In this document: positions 1-6,863 of the stretch, one piece after another
Layout of the letters: every line of letters begins with the position of its first letter
Numbering within the stretch: the first letter of the stretch is position 1
NCBI GenBank assembly: GCA_012727415.1
Contig: JAAYHI010000120.1
Location: 1 to 10,396 of the forward strand
Length of the DNA: 10,396 nt
Origin: Bacillota bacterium
Lineage (GTDB): Bacteria > Bacillota > Proteinivoracia > UBA4975
Reading direction: 5' to 3'
Notes under the pieces: generated by a model
What the model was told of the DNA's origin: nothing
Databases searched by the model: none
The model's input: the letters and a program-made list of their open reading frames with translations, nothing else
Position numbers and translations under genes: made by a program

Positions 1-33
1 GTCTTCAGATAAGGTAAAATTAATACGGGTCAT
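1..33 (-). CDS. N-terminus of probable IS256-type (mutator) transposase, partial
   Basis: Only the first 11 codons are inside the window, beginning at an ATG whose complement is 31-33 and reading MTRINFTLSED. A strong ribosome binding site, CTGGAGGG (complement of 40-47), sits 6 bases upstream, so the start is well supported. The opening Met-Thr-x-x-x-Phe-Thr-Leu resembles the N-terminus of IS256-type DDE transposases (for example MTQVHFTL in IS256), which catalyse copy-paste transposition through a circular intermediate. None of the catalytic DDE residues is visible. That a gene starts here is fairly certain; the transposase identity is inferred from this short match and the IS-like end upstream. 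Confidence 0.5.
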   Translation of the reverse strand, partial: MTRINFTLSED

Positions 34-132
34 CGCTATCCCTCCAGTAATTGGTTGTTTAGTCACTTCCATTTTACCAGCGGGCGGTGGCCCTTTAAAT
101 TAAAGATCCACTTTTACAGACAATATCACACG
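1..132 (-). mobile_element. Terminal part of a probable IS256-family insertion sequence
   Basis: The fragment contains the first codons of a transposase-like protein (reading leftward) and about 100 bases of leader. Read on the minus strand, the outer part, about 132 down to 105, runs GTGATATTGTCTGTAAAAG and on into GTGGATC. From memory this resembles the terminal inverted repeats of clostridial IS256-family elements, which often contain a TGTAAAA core. The short leader between the end and the transposase start also fits that family. The exact outer boundary, somewhere around 120-135, cannot be fixed because the partner inverted repeat and the target-site duplication lie outside the window. 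The assignment depends on a short stretch and is tentative. Confidence 0.45.
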
Positions 133-403
133 TAACTTTCCATAGTTAGGTGATAATATACACATTTAATAGTAACGGGCCAAACCATTTCCAGCCCTTA
201 CTGTAACCTTATGCTTGTCGCGGATTAGTGACACAATGCAGCCTCTCTGCTTTTGGCGGCAAATGCTGAATTTGGCAAGTAACTGTGAGTAAGCGGGTAC
301 CTCTTGGGCTTAGTCAGATGGAGGAAAACCCAGGGTTGAGGGAGAATAAAAGGTAATTGAAACAAGGCTATGCTCCGAGTGACCAACAGAAAAGGGTGAT
401 AAT
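133..403. other. Non-coding stretch with no recognised element
   Basis: About 270 bases between the IS end and the dehydrogenase gene. Both strands carry frequent stops and no reading frame with a plausible ribosome binding site. I looked for riboswitch, T-box and small-RNA signatures and recognised none. It presumably holds the promoter of the dehydrogenase gene, but no convincing -35/-10 pair stands out. It may be the interrupted flank of whatever locus the IS entered. Confidence 0.5.
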
Positions 404-1186
404 ATGACTAACAACAAGACTGCTGTAGTTACCGGTGCTTCCAGGGGTATTGGCTATGAACTCAGCAGGTTGCTGGCCCGGGACGGATATAATTTAATTC
501 TCATTGCCCGCAGTGAAGAATTGCTCGGCCAGGTAGCCAAAGAGCTGGAAGCGGAATTCAATATCAAGGCCTATGTGCTGGCCCAGAATCTGTCCGATGC
601 CATGGCAGGCGACCAGATTGGGGCGCGGATAAAGGATCTAAATCTTCCCATACATATCCTGGTCAATAACGCTGGTTTCGGCTGCCAGGGACCGTTTTGC
701 GAGAGCAACCCCGTTTCCAACCTGGAGATGATCCTGACCAATACCGTGGCCCTGACCCGGTTAACGCAAGTTCTTCTCCCGGAACTGGCAGCCAACAGGG
801 GCAAAATACTCAATACCTCATCCCAGGCAGGGTTTCAACCTGTCCCCTATTTTGCCGTTTATGCGGCCACCAAGGCATATGTCCTCTCTTTTTCCCAGGC
901 CCTGGCGGAAGAATTAAAGCCTCATGGGGTCAGTGTCACTGCCCTTTGCCCTGGTGTAACCAAGACGGATTTTATCCGGCGGGCGGGGATGGAGGATACC
1001 AAGGCGGCCCAGGGAAAGCTAATCAGTTCACGGGCCGTGGCCGAAATAGGCTATCGGGGCATGCAGCGGGGCAAGACAGTTGTGGTCCCCGGAATAAAAG
1101 AAAAGATTATGGTGGCGGCGGGCAGAGTTGCGACCCGGCGCTTGGTGACAAAAATCGCTGGCAGCCTCATGCAGGACCGGGGATAG
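404..1186 (+). CDS. Short-chain dehydrogenase/reductase (SDR), DltE/YqjQ-like
   Basis: A 260-residue protein of the usual length for a classical SDR, a cytoplasmic NAD(P)(H)-dependent oxidoreductase acting on a carbonyl/alcohol pair. The Rossmann cofactor motif TGASRGIG is at residues 10-17, the structural NNAG at 88-91, the tetrad Asn at 113, the catalytic Ser at 140 and the YxxxK pair at Tyr153/Lys157, so the enzyme looks fully active. An Arg at 36, after the second strand, suggests NADP(H) preference (inference). The overall pattern fits the broad COG0300 group rather than FabG. The substrate cannot be told from sequence. The ATG at 404 has an AAAGGGTG ribosome binding site at 391-398. The next gene starts 132 bases downstream, so co-transcription is possible but not shown. 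The C-terminal 30 residues are basic and Ala-rich and could form an amphipathic membrane-associating helix. Confidence 0.92.
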   Translation: MTNNKTAVVTGASRGIGYELSRLLARDGYNLILIARSEELLGQVAKELEAEFNIKAYVLAQNLSDAMAGDQIGARIKDLNLPIHILVNNAGFGCQGPFCESNPVSNLEMILTNTVALTRLTQVLLPELAANRGKILNTSSQAGFQPVPYFAVYAATKAYVLSFSQALAEELKPHGVSVTALCPGVTKTDFIRRAGMEDTKAAQGKLISSRAVAEIGYRGMQRGKTVVVPGIKEKIMVAAGRVATRRLVTKIAGSLMQDRG

Positions 1187-1318
1187 TGCAAGGACAGGCA
1201 ATAATAGCAATAAAGTTATAGTGTATAGCAATCCCGGTAAAGAACTGAGAGGCTGACAGCAATTACAATAAAGGCGGGGTTGTTTTCCCCGAATACTACC
1301 CGCTAAGGAGATGTGGAA

Positions 1319-1906
1319 TTGAAGACTCTTAGGCTTATTGGGATTATTTTTTGTGTACTGCTAATAATGACGTCGGTAATTGCCTGCGGCGGACAAACCG
1401 ATCCCGATCCGGATCCAGATCCCGATCCCCAGGGTGGAGATGAGAATGATGATGAAAATGATCCTCAGCCGGGCAACCAAAATGAGGAGCCCAAGGATCT
1501 GACGGTTACTTTTGACATTCCTGAGGGCTGGACCCTCACTGAGCCGACTCCTACCAATATGGATGTTGAGGTCAAGAACCTTAGTAACGGTGCCAATCTC
1601 AATGTCACCAGCGGCAGGCGTGTGGGGGCAAGTCTGGAGGAACATGTTGAAAAGGCTAAAGCTGCCCTGGTCGAGACATTCGACAATGCCCAGTGGGATG
1701 ACGACAGAAGTCTGCAGGTAGATGGCCACGACGCCATTGAGCTAAATTTCACCTATCCTGTCGCAAACCTTGAAATGCTTTTGAAACAGACCTACGTCGA
1801 TATTGAGGGTGAAATTTATCTCTTTACTTTCTCTTGTTTTGCCAAAGACGCCGAAACCATGGTGCAAGATTACCAAACCATTATCGAAACGGCGAGATTC
1901 GAGTAA
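1319..1906 (+). CDS. Secreted lipoprotein with Asp-Pro repeat linker and PsbP/DcrB-like domain
   Basis: I place the start at the TTG at 1319: the ribosome binding site AAGGAG (1305-1310) is 8 bases upstream. The in-frame GTG at 1313 is only 2 bases from that site, and the ATG at 1311 runs into a stop after three codons. This gives 195 residues. Residues 1-22 are a signal peptide with a hydrophobic core, ending in the lipobox VIAC with the lipidated Cys at 23, so the protein should be anchored to the outer face of the membrane. A low-complexity acidic linker follows (Asp-Pro repeats, then Asp/Glu/Asn-rich, to about residue 60). The rest begins with FDIPEGW and ends with a helix (about 175-195), the layout of the PsbP/DcrB/Mog1-like alpha-beta sandwich found in many small bacterial lipoproteins. 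No enzymatic motif is seen and the function is unknown. A terminator follows directly. Confidence 0.85.
   Translation: MKTLRLIGIIFCVLLIMTSVIACGGQTDPDPDPDPDPQGGDENDDENDPQPGNQNEEPKDLTVTFDIPEGWTLTEPTPTNMDVEVKNLSNGANLNVTSGRRVGASLEEHVEKAKAALVETFDNAQWDDDRSLQVDGHDAIELNFTYPVANLEMLLKQTYVDIEGEIYLFTFSCFAKDAETMVQDYQTIIETARFE
1400..1429 (+). repeat. Hexanucleotide tandem repeat encoding Asp-Pro
   Basis: Five consecutive in-frame copies of GATCCN (GATCCC, GATCCG, GATCCA, GATCCC, GATCCC) encode (Asp-Pro)x5 in the lipoprotein linker just after the lipidated cysteine. Third-position differences between copies mean it is not a perfect repeat. The unit is a multiple of three, so any slippage changes linker length without shifting the frame. 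Confidence 0.9.
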
Positions 1907-1912
1907 TAATAC

Positions 1913-1936
1913 CTGCCCCTGTGGGGCAGTTTTTTT
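1913..1936 (+). terminator. Rho-independent terminator after the lipoprotein gene
   Basis: A perfect 7-bp GC-rich stem (CTGCCCC at 1913-1919, GGGGCAG at 1923-1929) with a TGT loop is followed at once by seven T residues (1930-1936). It lies 7 bases after the lipoprotein stop and separates that gene from rtcB. Confidence 0.93.
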
Positions 1937-1989
1937 GCAGGTAAATAAGCTGAGGCCTCGAATAGAGATAGTAACAGGGAGGGAGGCGA

Positions 1990-3087
1990 ATGATTGAGAT
2001 CAAAGGCAAGTATAATACCGCCATAGTATTTACTAATAACATTGAAACAAGTGCTGCCCAACAGATTCAAGAGCTGTGCAACCAGGAATTCGTCCAGGGC
2101 AGCTCTATTCGCATAATGCCCGATGTCCACACCGGAGTTGGTTGTACCATAGGCACCACCATGACTATTACCGATAAGGTGGTCCCCAATTTAGTGGGGG
2201 TGGACATCGGCTGTGGTATTGAGGTCAGCAAATTAGCCCAGAGGCATCTGGAACTAAACAAGCTGGACAAACTTATCCGGGAGCAGATTCCCAGCGGCTT
2301 TGCTATCAGGGACAAAGAACACAGCTTTGTGGAGGATATTGACTTAAACCAGCTGCGCTGTGTGAAAGCGGTAAATATGAAGCGGGCCAGGCGCAGCATA
2401 GGCACCCTGGGGGGCGGCAACCATTTCATTGAGGTCAACAAGGACAGTAAGGGCAATCTCTACCTGGTCATTCACTCCGGCAGCCGCAATCTGGGGCTGC
2501 AAGTGGCAAAGTACTACCAGGAGGAGGCCTGCCGGCAAATCGGGCCCGGGATTCCTAAGTCCTTGGCCTATGTCTCTGGCCAGCTCTTTATGGACTATAT
2601 TCACGACATGAAGATTATCCAGGCCTATGCCCATTTGAACCGCAGGGCCATGGTGCGGCAAATAGTCCGGGGGATGAAACTGGAAGTGGCAGAACAGTTC
2701 ACTACCATCCACAATTATATCGATACCGAGGCAATGGTACTGCGCAAGGGAGCAGTCTCAGCCCGGAAAGGGGAAAAGCTGCTCATCCCCATCAATATGC
2801 GGGATGGCAGCCTGATTTGCATCGGCAAGGGCAATCCCGAGTGGAATTATTCTGCTCCCCACGGCGCAGGTCGGATTATGAGCCGCACTCAGGCCCGCAA
2901 TACCCTGACCATGGGCCAGTACCGGGAAACCATGGAGGGGATCTTTACCACTTCGGTGAACAGAGACACCTTGGATGAATGCCCCCTGGCTTACAAGCCA
3001 ATGGAAGAGATCATTGCCAATGTCCAGGATACGGTGGAAATTATCGAGACCATAAAGCCCATATATAATTTTAAGGCAGCCGAATAA
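1990..3087 (+). CDS. rtcB: RtcB-family tRNA-splicing/RNA-repair ligase
   Basis: RtcB joins RNA ends bearing a 3'-phosphate or 2',3'-cyclic phosphate to a 5'-OH end, using GTP and Mn2+ through an RtcB-histidine-GMP intermediate. The 365-residue protein has the full family signature in order: MPDVHTGVG at 43-51, VGVDIGCG at 69-76 (metal ligands Asp72 and Cys75), GGGNHF at 141-146 (His145), IHSGSRNLG at 161-169 (His162), IHNY at 240-243 (His241), RKGA at 252-255, and HGAGR at 291-295, where His291 is the residue expected to be guanylylated. It is shorter than E. coli RtcB (about 408) but complete, ending in the usual YNFKA-type tail. The ATG at 1990 follows a GGGAGG site. No RtcA cyclase or archease gene is near. 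It lies between a terminator and an RsgA remnant, so it is probably transcribed from its own promoter, which I could not identify. Bacterial roles include repair of tRNA or rRNA cut by toxins; the role here is not known. Confidence 0.95.
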   Translation: MIEIKGKYNTAIVFTNNIETSAAQQIQELCNQEFVQGSSIRIMPDVHTGVGCTIGTTMTITDKVVPNLVGVDIGCGIEVSKLAQRHLELNKLDKLIREQIPSGFAIRDKEHSFVEDIDLNQLRCVKAVNMKRARRSIGTLGGGNHFIEVNKDSKGNLYLVIHSGSRNLGLQVAKYYQEEACRQIGPGIPKSLAYVSGQLFMDYIHDMKIIQAYAHLNRRAMVRQIVRGMKLEVAEQFTTIHNYIDTEAMVLRKGAVSARKGEKLLIPINMRDGSLICIGKGNPEWNYSAPHGAGRIMSRTQARNTLTMGQYRETMEGIFTTSVNRDTLDECPLAYKPMEEIIANVQDTVEIIETIKPIYNFKAAE

Positions 3088-3088
3088 C

Positions 3089-3481
3089 CAACGGGGACGC
3101 CATACCACTACAGTCCGGCGGTTGTTTCGACTGCCCAATGGCTCATTGTACATTGACACCCCTGGGATGCGCGAGCTGGCCTTGTTTGACTTTGATGGTC
3201 TGGGTGGTACTTTCCGGGATATTGAGGAATTGGCTGCAGGCTGCAAATTCCGGGATTGCCTCCATATAAATGAACCGGGCTGTGCAGTGCAGCGGGCAAT
3301 TGAATCCGGGGTTCTTGACCGGAAACGCCTGGAGAGCTACCAAAAGATGAAGCGGGAGGAAGGCATGTACAAGGCCAGGCAAATCCTCCTGGACAAAAAG
3401 GTCGCTAAGGCCAGGATAAAGCCGGGCAGCGTTCACTACAAGGACTATGTCCGGGGTGGAGGAAAGAGCGATCCCTGGTAA
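3089..3481 (+). pseudogene. rsgA: 5'-truncated RsgA (ribosome small-subunit-dependent GTPase A) remnant
   Basis: RsgA is a circularly permuted GTPase that helps 30S subunit maturation. Only its C-terminal third is present. Read in frame from 3089, the sequence opens with GRHTTT (3095-3112, switch I/G2), continues with IDTPGMREL (G3) and then has the zinc-binding pattern C-x4-C-x-H-x5-C (CKFRDCLHINEPGC, 3242-3283), before a helical, basic C-terminus. The N-terminal OB-fold domain and the G4, G5 and P-loop (GxxGxGKS) motifs, which precede GRHTTT in this permuted family, are absent. RsgA homology begins within a few bases of the rtcB stop at 3087, which suggests a deletion joined the two loci. 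The remaining 130 codons have no frameshift or stop. The first possible start is a TTG at 3122 with a poor ribosome binding site, so translation is doubtful. A GTPase without a P-loop should not bind GTP normally. An intact copy may exist elsewhere in the genome. Confidence 0.82.
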
Positions 3482-3489
3482 TAAGTAAG

Positions 3490-3519
3490 AACCATCTTCC
3501 CCTTGGAAGGTGGTTTTTT
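3490..3519 (+). terminator. Rho-independent terminator after the rsgA remnant
   Basis: A 10-bp stem (ACCATCTTCC at 3491-3500 with GGAAGGTGGT at 3505-3514, one G-T wobble) and a CCTT loop lead into a six-T tract (3514-3519). It marks the end of the rtcB/rsgA transcription unit and insulates the ABC operon that follows. Confidence 0.92.
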
Positions 3520-3520
3520 C

Positions 3521-3546
3521 TGACAAATGTCATAACAGGATGTTAT
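3521..3546. promoter_or_regulatory. Two adjacent inverted repeats, candidate operator of the ABC operon
   Basis: Directly after the terminator, TGACA-AA-TGTCA (3521-3532) is a perfect palindrome. It shares one base with a second perfect inverted repeat, ATAACA-GGA-TGTTAT (3532-3546). They lie 69 bases before the ABC ATPase start, in the only substantial non-coding gap upstream of the operon. Dimeric regulators bind such sites, and the NarL/LuxR-type regulator encoded five genes later is the obvious candidate. Binding is inference; the repeats themselves are seen directly. Confidence 0.45.
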
Positions 3547-3614
3547 TCCCTGCACTGTTGCCGGTATTTGCCAGGAGCTAAAATTGAAGCATAGGATTCT
3601 AAAGGGGGATTGTC

Positions 3615-4547
3615 ATGCTGGTAGAAATGAAAAACCTGGTCAAACGCTATGGCAACAACCTGGCGGTGGACAATGTGAATTTAGAAATTGCTGAGGGCGA
3701 AGTCTTTGGCCTTCTGGGGCCCAATGGCGCCGGCAAGACCACCATCATCAACATGCTGCTGGGCCTTACCAAGGTCGATGGCGGGGAGATCATCATCTTC
3801 GGGAAGAGGGTCAACGGCAACCGGGAGGATGTAAGCAAACACATCGGCATCGTTCCCCAGGAACTGGCCATTTATGAGGACTTGACAGCTGCCGAGAATG
3901 TTGCCTTCTTTGGGCGGCTTTATGGCCTCAAGGGCAAATTGCTCCAGCAAAGGGTTGCCGAGGCCTTGGCCTTTACTGGCTTGAGCGATAAGAGAAAGGA
4001 GTTTCCCAAAAAGTTCTCCGGGGGAATGAAGCGGCGCCTGAACATTGCCTGTGCCCTGATGCACCGGCCGCGATTAATTATTATGGATGAGCCCACTGTG
4101 GGCATCGACCCTCAATCTCGCAATCACATACTCAGTTCGGTGGAGGACTTGCATCAACAGGGCTCTACCATTATCTACACCTCTCATTACATGGAAGAAG
4201 TGGAGGAGTTGTGTACCCGCATTGCCATCATGGACCAGGGGCGGGTCATTGCCCTGGGAAGCAAGGAAGAACTAAAAGAACTGGTTTCTTCCGAAGAAAG
4301 AATTGTGGTGGAGCTGGCGGGGGTTAACTACACAGTGGTGGATGAGGTCAGGAAAATCAGCGGGGTAAAGGATTGCATCCTCACTGACAGCACTTTGACT
4401 GTTCTTGCCTCAAAAAGGCCTTCGCTAATCAGCTCCATTGTAGATGCCATTACTTCTGCGGGAGCAGAGGTGATAAGCCTCAGTGCAGAGAAACCTACTT
4501 TGGAAAGCGTCTTTTTAACACTGACGGGAAAAACCTTGAGGGATTAG
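3615..4547 (+). CDS. ABC transporter ATP-binding protein (LnrL/NatA-like)
   Basis: This is the 310-residue nucleotide-binding subunit of an ABC-2-type exporter; it powers transport by ATP hydrolysis on the cytoplasmic face of the two permeases encoded next. Visible motifs are Walker A GPNGAGKT at 35-42, Q-loop Gln82, signature FSGGMKR at 134-140, Walker B LIIMDEP at 154-160 with catalytic Glu159, D-loop GIDP at 163-166 and the switch His191. The signature has Met in place of the common Gln, which is frequent in this exporter class. After about residue 220 there is an extra C-terminal domain of the type seen in drug and antibiotic exporters. The ATG at 3615 follows AAAGGGGG (3601-3608). Size and neighbours fit B. 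subtilis LnrL (YfiL), the ATPase of the linearmycin-resistance exporter. Other drug, bacteriocin or sodium exporters of the same fold cannot be excluded, so the substrate stays open. Confidence 0.93.
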   Translation: MLVEMKNLVKRYGNNLAVDNVNLEIAEGEVFGLLGPNGAGKTTIINMLLGLTKVDGGEIIIFGKRVNGNREDVSKHIGIVPQELAIYEDLTAAENVAFFGRLYGLKGKLLQQRVAEALAFTGLSDKRKEFPKKFSGGMKRRLNIACALMHRPRLIIMDEPTVGIDPQSRNHILSSVEDLHQQGSTIIYTSHYMEEVEELCTRIAIMDQGRVIALGSKEELKELVSSEERIVVELAGVNYTVVDEVRKISGVKDCILTDSTLTVLASKRPSLISSIVDAITSAGAEVISLSAEKPTLESVFLTLTGKTLRD

Positions 4548-4557
4548 GAGGGAGAAG

Positions 4558-5703
4558 ATGAGCCGGATTATTACAATTGCTAGGCGGACAATAGTCCAGA
4601 ACCTTAGGGATACCGGCAATGCCCTTGGCCAGATGCTGATCTTCCCCATCCTCCTCATCTTCATTCTGGGCAACGCCCTCGCCCCGATGTACGATGTGGG
4701 CAATGTTGATCCCACAGTGGTGGGCTATCTCAATGAAGACTCCGGGCCTATGGGGAGGCTGGCAGATGAATTTATGAATATGCCGGAAGTCAAGGATCTT
4801 CTGGATGTCCGTCCAGTGGATTCGGTTACCCAAGGAAACAATTTATTGCAGGATATGGACATTACTGCCCTCATCCATATCCCTGGGGACTACAGCACCA
4901 AGGTGATAGCCGGTCAAGAGGCTGAAATCGCCATCACTGTCCTTCCGGGGCGTACTTTTCGGGGTGCCCTGGTGGAAACGGTAATGGAGAGCTTTATCTG
5001 CGGAAGCAATGCCACTCAGGCCATGCTGGCCATGGGCAATCCCCAGCCTGAATATCGTCCCGCCCATGGAACTATTGAGGACCAGCCTTTCTCGGTCTCT
5101 GGCCTGATGCCCGACGCCATGGATTATTACGCCGTTACCATGTTGGTGATGATCGTAATGTACGGAACCATGTATGGAGCCTATGGCATGGCTGCTAACA
5201 ATCTGTATCCGGTGGGGCGAAGGGTGAAAGCTTCACCAGTGCGGCCAGGTGAACAATATATTGGTACGACTATCGGCAATGTAGCGACAATCTTTGTCAG
5301 CTCTTTAGTCATTATTGCCTTTTCCCATTTTGCCTATGGAGTAAACTGGGGGGACAACCTCTTCCTTATTTTACTCATCACCTTCTTACATGTCATTCTT
5401 GCCGTTGGCCTCGGCAGCATGGCGATAGCGGTGATGAGAGATGAGAAACGGGCTTCGGTGTTAATCAATCTCCTGGTAATAGCCTGGACCTTCCTGGCCG
5501 GGGGATACTTTAAGATAACTTTGCCTTCCGCCTTCAGCTGGATTCAGTACTTTTCCCCCAGCTTCCTGGTCCAGACCGCCCTCTTTAACACCATCTATGG
5601 AGGCCCCTTCAGCCAAACCTTGCTGATGTTAGCGGCCATGATTGGCATCATTCTTCTTTCCGGTATTATCGGCATTGCGGCAGAAAGGAGGTCCGGGCAG
5701 TGA
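4558..5703 (+). CDS. ABC-2-type transporter permease, first subunit (LnrM-like)
   Basis: A 381-residue integral membrane protein with the ABC2_membrane_3 layout: one N-terminal transmembrane helix (about 25-42), a large extracytoplasmic domain (about 43-190), then five more helices near 192-213, 240-258, 267-291, 299-317 and 354-374. It should form one half of the exporter's membrane channel, paired with the permease encoded next. The segment after helix 2 (NLYPVGRRVKASPVRPGEQY) is the polar, charged loop expected to contact the ATPase. The ATG at 4558 has an AGGAGGG site and starts 10 bases after the ATPase stop. Its last four bases overlap the start of the next gene, so translation of the two permeases is probably coupled, which suits a heterodimer. 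The substrate is not visible from sequence; an LnrM-like role in export of membrane-active compounds is inferred from context. Confidence 0.88.
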   Translation: MSRIITIARRTIVQNLRDTGNALGQMLIFPILLIFILGNALAPMYDVGNVDPTVVGYLNEDSGPMGRLADEFMNMPEVKDLLDVRPVDSVTQGNNLLQDMDITALIHIPGDYSTKVIAGQEAEIAITVLPGRTFRGALVETVMESFICGSNATQAMLAMGNPQPEYRPAHGTIEDQPFSVSGLMPDAMDYYAVTMLVMIVMYGTMYGAYGMAANNLYPVGRRVKASPVRPGEQYIGTTIGNVATIFVSSLVIIAFSHFAYGVNWGDNLFLILLITFLHVILAVGLGSMAIAVMRDEKRASVLINLLVIAWTFLAGGYFKITLPSAFSWIQYFSPSFLVQTALFNTIYGGPFSQTLLMLAAMIGIILLSGIIGIAAERRSGQ

Positions 5704-6809
5704 CAGTATTCAAATATGCTCTGAAACGACTGTTGCGCAACAAGCTTAACCTGTTTACCATTTTTCTCCTCACCCCTCTCTTCATCGCCCTTACCTTTAG
5801 TATGGGGAATTTTGACCGCAACGGCGTAAATGTAGGCTGGGTGGATCTGGACGGAACTCCCCTGACGGGAATGTTGAGGGATGCAATTGCAGACTCTTCA
5901 CCGGTTCATGAGCTGGAGGAAGAAGAAATTCGCATCTCCCTGGCCCGAAGTAAGGTAGACTATGTCCTGGTCGCCGATGCAGGTTTTAGCGAAGAGCTCA
6001 TCGGCGGAGGGGCCCCGAAGCTCCGCAGCTACAGCATTCAGGAGACCAATATTGCAAATCAGGTGATCTTGAAGGTCGAGGGATTCCTGGGCGCGGCTCA
6101 GGGCATAGCAGAGACAGCGGGAGGAGATGAAGACGCCTTTTACGCAGGTATGAATTCTTTTCTGCAGGGCAATTTTACCGTCAGCACTGGGCTGTACAGC
6201 ACTAACGGGAGAAGTGTCGAAGCTGCCTTAAGTGGGCTTGGACAGCTGGCCATGGCCATGATGTTTCTCTCCACCTTTACTGCCATCAACCTCATAAAGG
6301 AGCGGGAAAACCGCACCTTTTACCGGGTAATGGCCTCTCCTTGCTCCCTGAGGAATTACATGCTCCAGAATGTCCTGGTCTTTTTCTCTGTCCTGCTTTG
6401 CCAGGTAGGGGTGATGTTTCTGTCAGTACGGTATATTTTCAACATGTACTTAGGCCCAGCGGTGCTGAAACTGTTCCTGGTTATGGCAGTTTTCGCCTTG
6501 CTCTGCGTAGCCATGGGAATTGCCCTGGCCACTGCTGCCCGCAGTGTACGTCAGGCCAGCACTATTTCTTCTTTGGTTATAACCCCTATCAGCATGCTGA
6601 GCGGGCTGTTGTGGCCGCGGTGGATTATGCCGGACTTTTTGCAGACCATTGGCAGGTACCTTCCCCCCACCTGGGCGATAGAAGCTGCCCACAAGGTAAT
6701 GCTGGGAAAACCGCTGCGCAGTGTTAGCCTGGAATTATCTATTCTCCTGGGCTTTATAGCAGTCTTTTTCCTCCTGGGCACCTGGCGCCGGGCAGATGTC
6801 GCCAAGTAA
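5700..6809 (+). CDS. ABC-2-type transporter permease, second subunit (LnrN-like)
   Basis: A 369-residue membrane protein with the same plan as its neighbour: transmembrane helix 1 at about 17-35, an extracytoplasmic domain of roughly 140 residues that includes an acidic stretch (ELEEEE, 71-76), and five C-terminal helices near 178-199, 223-245, 256-280, 286-305 and 345-362. The loop at about 200-220 (KERENRTFYRVMASP) is the conserved cytoplasmic coupling region of ABC-2 permeases. The GTG start at 5700 overlaps the previous stop (GTGA), with an AGGAGG site at 5686-5691 inside the preceding gene. The two permeases are similar in design but clearly different in sequence, pointing to a heterodimeric channel. 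The next genes are the histidine kinase and regulator, 50 bases on. Ligand specificity probably lies in the extracytoplasmic domains and is unknown. Confidence 0.87.
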   Translation: MTVFKYALKRLLRNKLNLFTIFLLTPLFIALTFSMGNFDRNGVNVGWVDLDGTPLTGMLRDAIADSSPVHELEEEEIRISLARSKVDYVLVADAGFSEELIGGGAPKLRSYSIQETNIANQVILKVEGFLGAAQGIAETAGGDEDAFYAGMNSFLQGNFTVSTGLYSTNGRSVEAALSGLGQLAMAMMFLSTFTAINLIKERENRTFYRVMASPCSLRNYMLQNVLVFFSVLLCQVGVMFLSVRYIFNMYLGPAVLKLFLVMAVFALLCVAMGIALATAARSVRQASTISSLVITPISMLSGLLWPRWIMPDFLQTIGRYLPPTWAIEAAHKVMLGKPLRSVSLELSILLGFIAVFFLLGTWRRADVAK

Positions 6810-6839
6810 GACTTGGCACTGGCGGGCAGGAGCACTATA

Positions 6840-6863
6840 ATGGAAGAAACAGGCTGTGGGTGA
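6840..6863 (+). CDS. Possible seven-codon upstream reading frame coupled to the histidine kinase
   Basis: The ATG at 6840 is preceded by a good AGGAG site (6828-6832, spacing 7) and encodes MEETGCG before a TGA at 6861-6863. That stop overlaps the kinase ATG at 6863 by one base (TGATG), the arrangement used for termination-reinitiation coupling. The kinase start has no strong ribosome binding site of its own, so ribosomes delivered by this minigene could set its expression. The peptide is too short to test for coding signal and could be coincidental. Confidence 0.3.
   Translation: MEETGCG

Noticed and set aside
133..403. Possible riboswitch or structured RNA before the dehydrogenase
   Set aside because: None of the conserved cores I know (SAM, cobalamin, glycine, c-di-GMP, T-box) can be found, and no terminator-like hairpin is present.
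404..1186. Calling the dehydrogenase FabG (3-oxoacyl-ACP reductase)
   Set aside because: No fatty-acid synthesis genes are nearby, and the sequence pattern fits the broader DltE/YqjQ-like SDR group.
697..1221. Plus-strand frame of 174 codons overlapping the dehydrogenase gene
   Set aside because: It overlaps a complete SDR gene with an intact catalytic tetrad; its own translation is Gly/Pro/Cys-rich with no motif.
1275..1291. Hairpin CGGGG-TTGTTTT-CCCCG between the dehydrogenase and the lipoprotein gene
   Set aside because: Only five base pairs and no following T tract, so it is not a convincing terminator; it could be a leader hairpin, but nothing else supports that.
1311..1322. ATG at 1311 as the lipoprotein start
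   Set aside because: It is out of frame, reaches TGA after three codons, and abuts the AAGGAG site with no spacing.
3558..3584. TTGCCG and TAAAAT as a promoter for the ABC operon
   Set aside because: The spacer is 15 bases, shorter than the usual 16-18, and the -35 match is only partial; too weak to annotate.
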